In this document: positions 1 through 6,000 of the stretch, one piece after another
How positions within the stretch are numbered: the stretch's first letter is position 1
How the letters are laid out: each line of letters begins with the position of its first letter
Source of the DNA: Gammaproteobacteria bacterium
GTDB lineage: Bacteria; Pseudomonadota; Gammaproteobacteria; UBA9214
NCBI GenBank assembly: GCA_029859555.1
Contig: JAOUCV010000132.1
Coordinates: 1 to 6,365, forward strand
Length of the DNA: 6,365 bases
Reading direction: 5' to 3'
Program-made: the position numbers and the translations under genes
Notes under the pieces: model-generated
What the model was told of the DNA's origin: nothing
What the model saw: only the letters and a program-made list of their open reading frames with translations
The model's database searches: none

Positions 1-1379
1 CGCAACTGTGCATCGAAAACCTGCAGACGGTAATTGGACACCATGAACACCGATACATCCTGCACATAGTCCATGTAGCGTGAACGATGCAGATCAATGA
101 AATTGATTTTCTTCTCCAGCGGGTCGTAGATGATATTATCTACATTGAAGTCGCCATGAATATACACCGAGAACGGCGCCATCACCCGTGCCTCGAGGCG
201 ATGCGCCTGCTTCAGCAATTCACCAAAGGAAGCAACCGCCTTGCCGCAGATTCGACATCCATCCTGACGAAACTCGGGGTGAATGGTATAGACCTCTTCC
301 AGTCGTTTTGAGAGCTGCCGCATGTAGGCAGCCGCAACCGGCTTGCCGGTTTGTGTCTCGCGCCACACCTTTTCGAGGGTACGATTCAGCTGCTTCTGCG
401 TCTGTTTCAGCAGGCGGCTCGACTCATGCAGTAATATCTGCTCGTAGGTCAGTCCAGCCAGGTGTTCAATCAACAGGGAGGCAGACTGCCCGCGCTTGTG
501 ATAGGAAAGAATCCTCGGCGCCAGACCCGGGTATATTTCATGCCAGCTCGCCAGCCCCCTGCGTTCTTCACGTAATTTGCGTTTCTTGCCGTCCTTGTAT
601 ATTGCCACGTAACCGGCATCCTCCTGCCCGGTTGCGCTGATACCGGAAATACCACTGCCTGAACGGGTTTCTGCAATCGGTTCAGCCACCAGTTCTGAAA
701 AATTGTTCGCTGTATCCAGCTGCTCCATTGATGCACGCAGTGAATGGTAACGATCTATATTGGTGGGTTGTCCCAGGTTGGCAGAAATGATGGCAGCGCT
801 GATGTCCAGCATGGCATCTCCCATCTGCTCAATACCGTGAACCAGGAACAGGCCGGCCACCAGGTCTTCCGTATGTTTTTTACGCTTCAGCCCTGTGGTA
901 AATTTTTTTACCAGTTTCTGACTGGTCTTGTCCAGGCGCGGCTTGATGCGGCCGATTTTGAGCGCCAGCCGGGTATCGCTTTGCGAGATTGCAAGTTCAA
1001 CCTGGTCCAGCCCGCGTGTGACCCTGCCGAGCATATAGCCGCAGGCATCTGCTTCGGGGCAACGCCTGTTCTGCATCTGGTTCAGCTGCTGGATACTCTC
1101 GCGGCACAGGCCGGTGATGTGTTCCAGGTCAGTGGCAATAGACTCAATGCTTCGCAACGAAGCAGTTTCTGTGCCCGGGTCGCCGGTCTTTATGGCCTGG
1201 TTACGACAACTCTCGTGTATACGCAGCATAAGATTATAGGCGTAGCCACTGCGGTCTATGATTCGCCGGGCGAGTGTAGCCGTGGGTTTCTCAAGATAGT
1301 CCTGCAGATTGCAGACCTGCGACCCAACCTCGGCAACCAGGAAACGCAGATTGTTGCGTATGTGTTTCGAAAGCTTCAT
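1..1379 (-). CDS. PhoU-like domain fused to an APH-family kinase (3' end cut by window edge)
   Basis: The reading frame is open from the ATG at 1379 to the left edge, giving at least 459 residues; the C-terminus is missing. Residues about 1-225 are all-helical and PhoU-like. Two helices carry the family's acidic pattern: IATDLEHI (E79, D84, E86) and HGIEQMGDAMLD (E184, D188), matching the ERIGD-type metal-binding motifs of the two PhoU bundles. Residues about 255-459 look like an aminoglycoside-phosphotransferase/choline-kinase fold. They show KLREER (K268 and E272 as possible ATP-site pair), a hinge-like LLIEHLAG near 302-309, the catalytic loop HGDFNVDN (408-415; D410 base, N415 metal) and the metal Asp in NFIDLH (D429). 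A CRIC pair lies at 375-378. No signal peptide or membrane segment is seen, so it is probably cytoplasmic. PhoU proteins regulate phosphate uptake; what this kinase phosphorylates is unknown, and antibiotic resistance is unlikely. The ATG overlaps the NUDIX stop codon (TAATG), implying co-translation. Confidence 0.85.
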   Translation of the reverse strand, partial: MKLSKHIRNNLRFLVAEVGSQVCNLQDYLEKPTATLARRIIDRSGYAYNLMLRIHESCRNQAIKTGDPGTETASLRSIESIATDLEHITGLCRESIQQLNQMQNRRCPEADACGYMLGRVTRGLDQVELAISQSDTRLALKIGRIKPRLDKTSQKLVKKFTTGLKRKKHTEDLVAGLFLVHGIEQMGDAMLDISAAIISANLGQPTNIDRYHSLRASMEQLDTANNFSELVAEPIAETRSGSGISGISATGQEDAGYVAIYKDGKKRKLREERRGLASWHEIYPGLAPRILSYHKRGQSASLLIEHLAGLTYEQILLHESSRLLKQTQKQLNRTLEKVWRETQTGKPVAAAYMRQLSKRLEEVYTIHPEFRQDGCRICGKAVASFGELLKQAHRLEARVMAPFSVYIHGDFNVDNIIYDPLEKKINFIDLHRSRYMDYVQDVSVFMVSNYRLQVFDAQL

Positions 1380-1852
1380 TACCAGTCGAGGGTTCCCTGG
1401 TAAACAGTCCTGGCACGCTCACTGAAACCACCCAGGTAACTACGCAGCGACCTGGGATGAAGTGGCATGCCTGCAAGCGTGTCCAGCCGCGCCCAGATCA
1501 CCTCTACCTGGTGCTTGTCCGGATGGGGCCCGTTGACCGCAACATAGTCATCAGGCACCTTGCAGACGAACAAAAACTCGATCAGGTGACGTGTGCTTCG
1601 GGGTACTGTGTCACGCGGTTTGAAACAGTCAGCCACGCAGACAAGATCATGGATGTCTACCCGGCTGCCGATTTCCTCTTCACATTCACGCATCAATGCC
1701 TGCTCGAGGGTTTCTCCGGGATCCTGCCCCCCTCCCGGCAGCGCAAACCGCTCACCCTGCTCAGGACCGGCCTTGCGCAGTAACAGGATGCTATTGTCGC
1801 GCAGAATCAGTGCGCGGACAGCATTGCGTATCGGAGGAGAGATCGGTTCCAT
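1379..1852 (-). CDS. NUDIX hydrolase
   Basis: This is a 157-residue single-domain protein of normal NUDIX length. The Nudix box GX5EX7REX2EEXG is intact at residues 41-62: G41, E47, R55, E56, E59, E60 and G62. E56, E59 and E60 are the expected Mg2+ ligands. The strand before it (RALILRDNSILLLRK) and the FALPGGG entry are typical of the fold. Family members hydrolyse nucleoside diphosphates linked to another moiety; the substrate here (sugar nucleotide, oxidised nucleotide, dinucleoside polyphosphate or other) cannot be read from sequence. The start ATG at 1852 has only a weak, distant AAGG upstream. The stop TAA shares its last A with the ATG of the PhoU-kinase gene, so the two are almost certainly in one transcript and probably translationally coupled. 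The linkage suggests a phosphate-related substrate, but that is inference. Confidence 0.93.
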   Translation of the reverse strand: MEPISPPIRNAVRALILRDNSILLLRKAGPEQGERFALPGGGQDPGETLEQALMRECEEEIGSRVDIHDLVCVADCFKPRDTVPRSTRHLIEFLFVCKVPDDYVAVNGPHPDKHQVEVIWARLDTLAGMPLHPRSLRSYLGGFSERARTVYQGTLDW

Positions 1853-1871
1853 AGGTTCGCGATGACCTTAA

Positions 1872-1900
1872 TTGTTAAAAAATTCAAGCATAGCAGTCAA
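1872..1900 (-). promoter_or_regulatory. Candidate promoter for NUDIX and PhoU-kinase genes
   Basis: On the minus strand TTGACT (1900-1895, 5/6 to the sigma70 -35) is followed after 17 bases by TAACAA (1877-1872, only 3/6 to the -10). An overlapping alternative is TGCTATGCT at 1894-1886, which resembles an extended -10 but lacks a good -35. Transcription would start near 1865, just upstream of the ATG at 1852. The position between a candidate terminator and the NUDIX gene is sensible, but the -10 is poor. Confidence 0.3.
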
Positions 1901-1915
1901 ATGCCCGGGTTTATG

Positions 1916-1936
1916 AAAAAACCGGCATATGCACGG
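1916..1936 (-). terminator. Candidate rho-independent terminator after the CNNM/CorB gene
   Basis: Read on the minus strand, CCG-T-GC-ATAT-GC-CGG (1936-1922) can fold into a 5-bp stem with one bulged T and an ATAT loop, directly followed by six Ts (1921-1916). It lies 8 bases beyond the stop codon of the membrane protein gene. The stem is short, so termination may be partial, leaving some read-through into the NUDIX gene. Confidence 0.45.
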
Positions 1937-1943
1937 GCCTGTT

Positions 1944-3185
1944 TTAATCAGCGGCCGCAGTAGCAGGATAACGTATATTGACCTGATCAATACTGCGGTC
2001 AGATGCTTTTACAATCCTGACTTCCAGATTATCGATGGTGAATATTTCATTATCATGAGGAATACATTCGGTATGGTTCAGGATCCACAAACTGACCGTG
2101 TCGGTTGGTTTTCCCAGCAGTTCCAGCCCGAAAAAATCTGCCACCACGCGCATCTCGGCTGCCCCCTGCACACTGATTTCATCGCTGGAGACACTATCGA
2201 CGTCGGCAGGTGCAACATCGCTTTCATCGTAGATTTCACCGACCAGCTCCTCCAGCAGGTCCTCAAGGGTGACTATTCCGCGTACATCACCGTATTCATC
2301 CACAACGATAGAAAACAGCTGGTTACGTCGCCTTAATCGGGCAAACAGGTCATCAATGGCCTGGTATTGCGACACAAACAGCGGTTCGTGCGCAATGGTC
2401 TGCAGTTGATCTTGCGTATGCCCGGAGGCGGAAGCCCTGAGCAGGTCCCTCAGGTACAGCACCCTGGTAAAATTATCCTTTTGGCCTTCATAAACCGGAA
2501 TTCGCGAATAGCGCTCGCGCGCGACAATCGGGATGGCGTCATTAACAGAAAGCGTCCCGTCGAGTGAGAAAATACCCCCCTTCGGCGTCATCACATCGCG
2601 AACCTTCAGGTCGTTAAAGGCAAATACCCGCTCGATAATTTTCCTTTCGTTATGTTCAATCTCGCCTTCCCTGACACCGTATCCGAGCATACCAATGAGC
2701 TCGGACTCGGTAATTGTCGGATCACTCTTGCCCCCCGTGAGACGATAAACCCAGGCAGCAAATCGGGAGAAAAACCACACCAGCGGATAGATCAGGCGCA
2801 TGAACAGCAACAAAGGGTTCGCGATGAACAGCGAAATACGCTCTGAATACCGGGTTGCCAGACTCTTGGGCGTGATTTCACCAAACACCAGAATAAACAG
2901 TGTCAGCACACCAACAGCAATACCCGGCCCGGCACTGCCAAATTGCCTGGTTGCCATAACAGTTGCCAGCGCCGAGGCTGCAATATTGACCAGGTTGTTT
3001 CCTATCAGGATGGTCGTCAGCATCCGCGAAGGATCTTTCTTCAGCTGGTACAACGCCTTTGCACCCGCTCGTCCTTCATTGAGCAGGGCCTCTGCCCGCG
3101 CCATCGACAACGCCACCAGAGCCGTCTCCGAACCGGAAAAAATTCCGGAGAAAACCAGTAGTACCACAAGGAAAAGCAGTTCCAT
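1944..3185 (-). CDS. CNNM/CorB-type transporter-like protein with CBS pair and CorC_HlyC domain
   Basis: This 413-residue protein has the full CNNM architecture. The membrane DUF21 domain (about 1-150) has hydrophobic segments near 2-17, 55-78, 88-103 and 118-147 and the family landmarks FSGSETA (17-22 region), IGNNLVNIAASA (61-72) and GEITPKSLA (102-110). A CBS pair follows: first from about DVMTPKGG (197-204) to 250, second about 265-318 ending in DEYGDVRGIVTLEDLLEELVGE. A CorC_HlyC domain occupies about 333-405. Family members (eukaryotic CNNMs, bacterial CorB/CorC, E. coli YfjD) are inner-membrane proteins tied to Mg2+ (or Co2+) export, with CBS modules binding ATP-Mg. The start is fixed: an in-frame TGA lies 6 bases upstream of the ATG at 3185, and no Shine-Dalgarno sequence is visible. 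The HlyC/haemolysin label sometimes given to such proteins is misleading. Mg2+ handling would fit a polyphosphate neighbourhood, but this may be coincidental. Confidence 0.92.
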   Translation of the reverse strand: MELLFLVVLLVFSGIFSGSETALVALSMARAEALLNEGRAGAKALYQLKKDPSRMLTTILIGNNLVNIAASALATVMATRQFGSAGPGIAVGVLTLFILVFGEITPKSLATRYSERISLFIANPLLLFMRLIYPLVWFFSRFAAWVYRLTGGKSDPTITESELIGMLGYGVREGEIEHNERKIIERVFAFNDLKVRDVMTPKGGIFSLDGTLSVNDAIPIVARERYSRIPVYEGQKDNFTRVLYLRDLLRASASGHTQDQLQTIAHEPLFVSQYQAIDDLFARLRRRNQLFSIVVDEYGDVRGIVTLEDLLEELVGEIYDESDVAPADVDSVSSDEISVQGAAEMRVVADFFGLELLGKPTDTVSLWILNHTECIPHDNEIFTIDNLEVRIVKASDRSIDQVNIRYPATAAAD

Positions 3186-3479
3186 TGTTCATTCATACCA
3201 GAATCCATCGGGAACTGCCAAAACAAGCCCTTACGGGAGCCCTGATACCCTGTAAAATCGTGTCATTACGAGCACAGCCGGGCAAACAAATAACCCGGAA
3301 CCGGTCTATTGTGGCTGCACAACATTGCATGACTGTCGGAATTAGTGACAGAATGAACCATATTAAGCACTCATGCTTGTATATTCACGAGGAGAGCTTT
3401 CAGCATCCGGGCACCTGTCTGGCAAACAGCATCGGCGCAGACATGATTACACCGGAAATGAACCCGGGCACAACGAAAA
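3186..3479. other. Divergent intergenic region, no gene seen
   Basis: These 294 bases separate the divergently read CNNM and CYTH-CHAD genes and should hold promoters for both. The minus-strand promoter candidate is listed separately. For the plus strand the best -10-like hexamer is TATATT (3380-3385), but no acceptable -35 lies 16-18 bases before it. A purine-rich GAGGAGAG at 3389-3396 resembles a ribosome site without a suitable start codon behind it. The frame open across the region has no recognisable protein pattern. No strong inverted repeat or RNA gene was found. Confidence 0.6.
3192..3221 (-). promoter_or_regulatory. Candidate extended -10 promoter giving a leaderless CNNM/CorB mRNA
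   Basis: On the minus strand TTGGCA (3221-3216, 5/6) is followed after 18 bases by TATGAA (3197-3192, 4/6), preceded by TGG, which makes an extended -10 (TGGTATGAA). The hexamer ends six bases before the ATG, so predicted initiation falls on the A of the start codon (3185). This fits the missing Shine-Dalgarno sequence. Pattern match only; a more distal promoter is possible. Confidence 0.35.
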
Positions 3480-5033
3480 ATGCGTATTGAATTTATTTTC
3501 CCTGACAAGCTGCGCCCTGAAGACTTGCAGTCAACACTGCAGGATGACAACCGGATAATTGCAGAACCGCCACGGACGATTTACCGAACATATCTTGACA
3601 GTTTCGACTGGCGTCTCTATCTGGATGGTTCACTGCTTGAGGACAGCCGCGACGGCAACAGCCATATTCTGGTATGGCGATCCCTGCAGGGTAAAGACCG
3701 CAGTCCCCGTTTAACACTGAACACCGCCCCGCGATTTGCCCGGGACCTGCCACAGGGGCCACTCCGCGAGCAACTGGAACCGGTGCTGGAAATGCGTGAA
3801 CTCACACCGAGATTCAGGATTCGCTCCCGGGTCACCGGCCTGCGCCTCCTGAACAGGGACGAAAAAACCGTCGCCTGGCTGAAGATCGAGGAGAATACCC
3901 TGCCGCGACAACGGGGAATCCGTTCCGGGAAACTCGACAACCGCGTCGTCATTATTCCTGTCAGGGGCTTCACCAAACCGGCCAAGGCAATGGCGAAACG
4001 CCTGCAACAACAGGGACTGATCCCGGCCGAGACTAACCTGATGCTGTCGGTTCTGGCCAGGCTTGGTGAAAAACCGGGCAGCTATTCTTCCAAGCTAAAC
4101 CTGAAACTGGAGCCCGCCATGCGGGCTGACGAGGCAAGCAAGGTTATTTTGCACCGGCTTCTGGATATCATGCTGCAAAACGAGGCCGGTACTCGCAAGG
4201 CTGCAGACACCGAGTTTCTGCATGATTTCCGGGTCGCGATTCGCCGAACACGTTCTGCCCTGTCGCAAATCAAGGCCGTGTTCCCGGCACGGATCATTGA
4301 TCGTTACAAGAGAGAGTTTGCCTGGCTTGGACAAATGTCCAGCCCGAGCAGGGACCTGGATGTCTACCTGTTGAAATTTGACGATTACCGTGACAGCTTG
4401 CCGGTAGCAGTACGTCCCGACATTGAACCGCTGCGCAGTTTCCTCATCAGGCACCAAAAGGCTGAAAACAAGGCGCTGGTCAAAGTGATTGATTCAGCGC
4501 GCTATGCTCGCTTGATCAGGAACTGGCGCACATTTCTCGACCAGCCGGTGAATGAGCGATCTACACTGAAAAATGCAGGCCGACCGGTCTCCGAAGTTGC
4601 CAGCCAGAGAATCTGGCGTGTCTTCCGGCGTGTCATCCAGGAAGGCGATGCCATCACTGTAGATTCACCTGCGGATGACCTCCATGAATTGCGCAAGACC
4701 TGTAAAAAATTACGCTACCTTATGGAGTTCTTCACGAGCCTGTACCCGAGCGGCAACATTAAGGGGTTAATCCAGAAACTCAAGATACTGCAGGACAACC
4801 TGGGTGACTTTCAGGACTACGAGGTGCAGGTTTCTACCTTGAAAAACTTCAGTCATGAGATGGTTACCGAGGGCACAGCCCCGCCCGATACGCTGCTCGC
4901 CATGGGCATGCTGATTGATGGCCTGGAACGACGTCAGCACCAGGCTCGCGAGGAATTCGCGGGGCGCTACGCGGTTTTCTCACAGCAGAAAAATCAGCAG
5001 CAGTTCCGGAAGCTGTTTGCATCCAACCACTAA
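3480..5033 (+). CDS. CYTH-like/CHAD domain protein (probable polyphosphate-binding)
   Basis: This 517-residue protein has a CYTH-like N-terminal half (about 1-200) and a CHAD C-terminal half (about 220-510). CHAD is clear: helix HDFRVAIRRTRSAL (248-261), RDLDVYLL (291-298), DDLHELRKTCKKLRY (399-413) and LKILQDNLGDFQDYEV (434-449), with the conserved His residues and stacked Arg/Lys that bind polyphosphate. CYTH is supported by IYRTYLDSFDWRLYLDG (34-50), the basic strand RFRIRSRVTG (111-120) and VAWLKIEE (131-138). However, the ExExK signature that should open the domain reads EFIFP (4-8), so only the first Glu is kept and triphosphatase activity is doubtful. The start is fixed between an in-frame TGA (3459-3461) and the ATG at 3480; no good Shine-Dalgarno sequence precedes it. 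No signal peptide is seen, so it is cytoplasmic. The likely role is binding to polyphosphate (granules), perhaps as an adaptor for the ParA encoded 16 bases downstream. Confidence 0.9.
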   Translation: MRIEFIFPDKLRPEDLQSTLQDDNRIIAEPPRTIYRTYLDSFDWRLYLDGSLLEDSRDGNSHILVWRSLQGKDRSPRLTLNTAPRFARDLPQGPLREQLEPVLEMRELTPRFRIRSRVTGLRLLNRDEKTVAWLKIEENTLPRQRGIRSGKLDNRVVIIPVRGFTKPAKAMAKRLQQQGLIPAETNLMLSVLARLGEKPGSYSSKLNLKLEPAMRADEASKVILHRLLDIMLQNEAGTRKAADTEFLHDFRVAIRRTRSALSQIKAVFPARIIDRYKREFAWLGQMSSPSRDLDVYLLKFDDYRDSLPVAVRPDIEPLRSFLIRHQKAENKALVKVIDSARYARLIRNWRTFLDQPVNERSTLKNAGRPVSEVASQRIWRVFRRVIQEGDAITVDSPADDLHELRKTCKKLRYLMEFFTSLYPSGNIKGLIQKLKILQDNLGDFQDYEVQVSTLKNFSHEMVTEGTAPPDTLLAMGMLIDGLERRQHQAREEFAGRYAVFSQQKNQQQFRKLFASNH

Positions 5034-5035
5034 GC

Positions 5036-5052
5036 GGAGAAGTTCAGGTTTG
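5036..5052 (+). promoter_or_regulatory. Ribosome binding site and TTG start deciding the ParA N-terminus
   Basis: GGAGA (5036-5040) lies 9 bases before a TTG codon (5050-5052). Starting there gives MKVIATYNIKGGVGKT, the standard ParA N-terminus with the P-loop beginning at residue 10. The frame stays open upstream to an ATG at 4915, but that would add 45 residues overlapping the CHAD gene that do not resemble ParA. Confidence 0.8.
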
Positions 5053-5802
5053 AAAGTCATTGCCACATACAACATAAAAGGCGGCGTTGGTAAAACCGCC
5101 ACCGCCGTTAATCTTGCCTGGCTGGCAGCCCGCGAAGGCGCGCCCACACTCGTGTGGGACCTCGACCCCCAGGGCGCCGCAAGTTATTACTTTCGTATCA
5201 GGCCAACCATCAAGGGGGGTGGCAAGCGCCTGGTGCAGGGCAAAAGGGATCTTGATGATTTCATCCGCGGCACCGACTATGAGTTGCTCGATTTGTTGCC
5301 CGCCGATTTCTCCTACCGAAAAATGGACCTCTACCTGGAACGGGCAAAAAACCCGCTGCAACAGCTGCGTAAATTACTCAAGCCCTTCAGAAAGGAATAC
5401 TACTATGTATTCCTCGACTGCCCGCCAAGCATTTCACTGGTTTCGGAAAATATCTTCGAGGCAACCGATACCGTGCTGGTACCCACCATACCTACCACGC
5501 TGTCACTACGCACCTACAAGCAGATCCAGGATTTTTTCAGGAAAAATGATCTTGATGCAGTCAAGATACTGCCGTTCTTTTCCATGGTCGATCGCCGCAA
5601 AATGATGCATCGAACAACCGTGGACACCCCGCCGGCATACATGGAAAACCTTTTGCCAACAGCCATACCCTACGACAGCAAGGTGGAACAAATGGGCATT
5701 AAGCGTACCCCGCTGGCTGAATTCGCCCCCAACAGCCGCACGGCCCACTGCTACGAAGATCTCTGGAACGATATCAAAAAACATATACCAAAGATGCGAT
5801 AA
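5050..5802 (+). CDS. ParA/McdA-like partitioning ATPase without a ParB
   Basis: This 250-residue protein has a typical size for a small ParA lacking an N-terminal DNA-binding domain. The deviant Walker A motif KGGVGKTA is at residues 10-17, with signature K10 (inter-subunit contact in the ATP dimer) and P-loop K15. Walker A' WDLDPQG is at 36-42 (D39), and Walker B VFLDCPPS at 120-127 (D123). The family binds ATP, dimerises, coats the nucleoid non-specifically and moves or spaces a cargo through a partner that stimulates ATP hydrolysis. Chromosome-type parAB genes adjoin parB; here there is none. The upstream neighbour is the CHAD protein, 16 bases away, so the two form a transcription unit, and the cargo may be what CHAD binds. 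MinD-like or simple regulatory roles are alternatives, but no amphipathic membrane-targeting C-terminus stands out (it ends KKHIPKMR). Confidence 0.9.
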   Translation: MKVIATYNIKGGVGKTATAVNLAWLAAREGAPTLVWDLDPQGAASYYFRIRPTIKGGGKRLVQGKRDLDDFIRGTDYELLDLLPADFSYRKMDLYLERAKNPLQQLRKLLKPFRKEYYYVFLDCPPSISLVSENIFEATDTVLVPTIPTTLSLRTYKQIQDFFRKNDLDAVKILPFFSMVDRRKMMHRTTVDTPPAYMENLLPTAIPYDSKVEQMGIKRTPLAEFAPNSRTAHCYEDLWNDIKKHIPKMR

Positions 5803-5882
5803 GCCGACCCGGCAAACGGCAGCGACCCCGCCACAGCATGCCCGCCCGCGCACTACCCCGGCATTATAAGTCCTTGTTTTTT

Positions 5883-5896
5883 TTGACCCGGATCAA
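5883..5896 (+). promoter_or_regulatory. FNR/Anr-like binding site upstream of the HhH gene
   Basis: TTGAC-CCGG-ATCAA matches the FNR/Anr consensus TTGAT-N4-ATCAA in 9 of 10 positions and is a near-perfect inverted repeat. It sits in the 198-base gap between parA and the HhH gene, just after a run of eight Ts (5877-5884). Its centre (5889.5) lies about 40.5 bases before the start predicted from the -10 at 5918-5923, the class II activator position. This suggests induction under low oxygen, or control by another Crp/Fnr-type regulator. Confidence 0.6.
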
Positions 5897-5917
5897 ACTA
5901 TTTCTCCCATATCAGGG

Positions 5918-5923
5918 AATAAT
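5918..5923 (+). promoter_or_regulatory. Candidate -10 element of the HhH gene promoter
   Basis: AATAAT matches the sigma70 -10 in 5 of 6 positions and would give initiation near 5930. There is no -35 at normal spacing, as expected of an activator-dependent promoter using the FNR-like box. TAAAAT at 5956-5961 is an alternative -10, also with a weak -35 (TACTCA, 5933-5938). Confidence 0.45.
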
Positions 5924-5986
5924 ACCGGCCATTACTCAAGCTGTGCCATCTGCAGTAAAATGCCCATTAGTCAGCGGAAAATAATC

Positions 5987-5993
5987 AGGGAGA
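5987..5993 (+). promoter_or_regulatory. Ribosome binding site of the HhH protein
   Basis: AGGGAGA ends 7 bases before the ATG at 6001. It is the strongest Shine-Dalgarno match in the window, supports this start and suggests efficient translation. Confidence 0.8.
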
Positions 5994-6000
5994 AAAAACC

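Noticed and set aside
1..480. Aminoglycoside resistance gene
   Set aside because: The APH-type motifs belong to a broad kinase superfamily, and the PhoU-like N-terminal half and gene context argue against an antibiotic resistance role.
744..1403. Plus-strand open frame of 219 codons
   Set aside because: It lies antisense over the PhoU-kinase gene, whose frame shows clear PhoU and kinase motifs. The plus-strand product has no recognisable pattern.
1929..2336. Plus-strand open frame of 135 codons
   Set aside because: It is antisense to the second CBS and CorC_HlyC part of the CNNM gene and has no motif of its own.
3185..3490. Plus-strand open frame across the divergent intergenic region
   Set aside because: It has no ribosome site, no recognisable domain and overlaps the CHAD start. 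It is probably chance, though a small peptide cannot be fully excluded.
4915..5049. Upstream ATG extension of ParA by 45 residues
   Set aside because: The extra residues overlap the CHAD gene and do not look like ParA. The TTG at 5050 has a well-placed GGAGA and gives the standard N-terminus.
5863..5868. Perfect TATAAT on the minus strand after parA
   Set aside because: There is no -35 at suitable spacing, the FNR-like box is at about -33.5 rather than -41.5, and transcription would run antisense into parA.
5877..5884. Run of eight Ts after parA as a terminator
   Set aside because: No GC-rich inverted repeat precedes it directly, so it was not called a rho-independent terminator.
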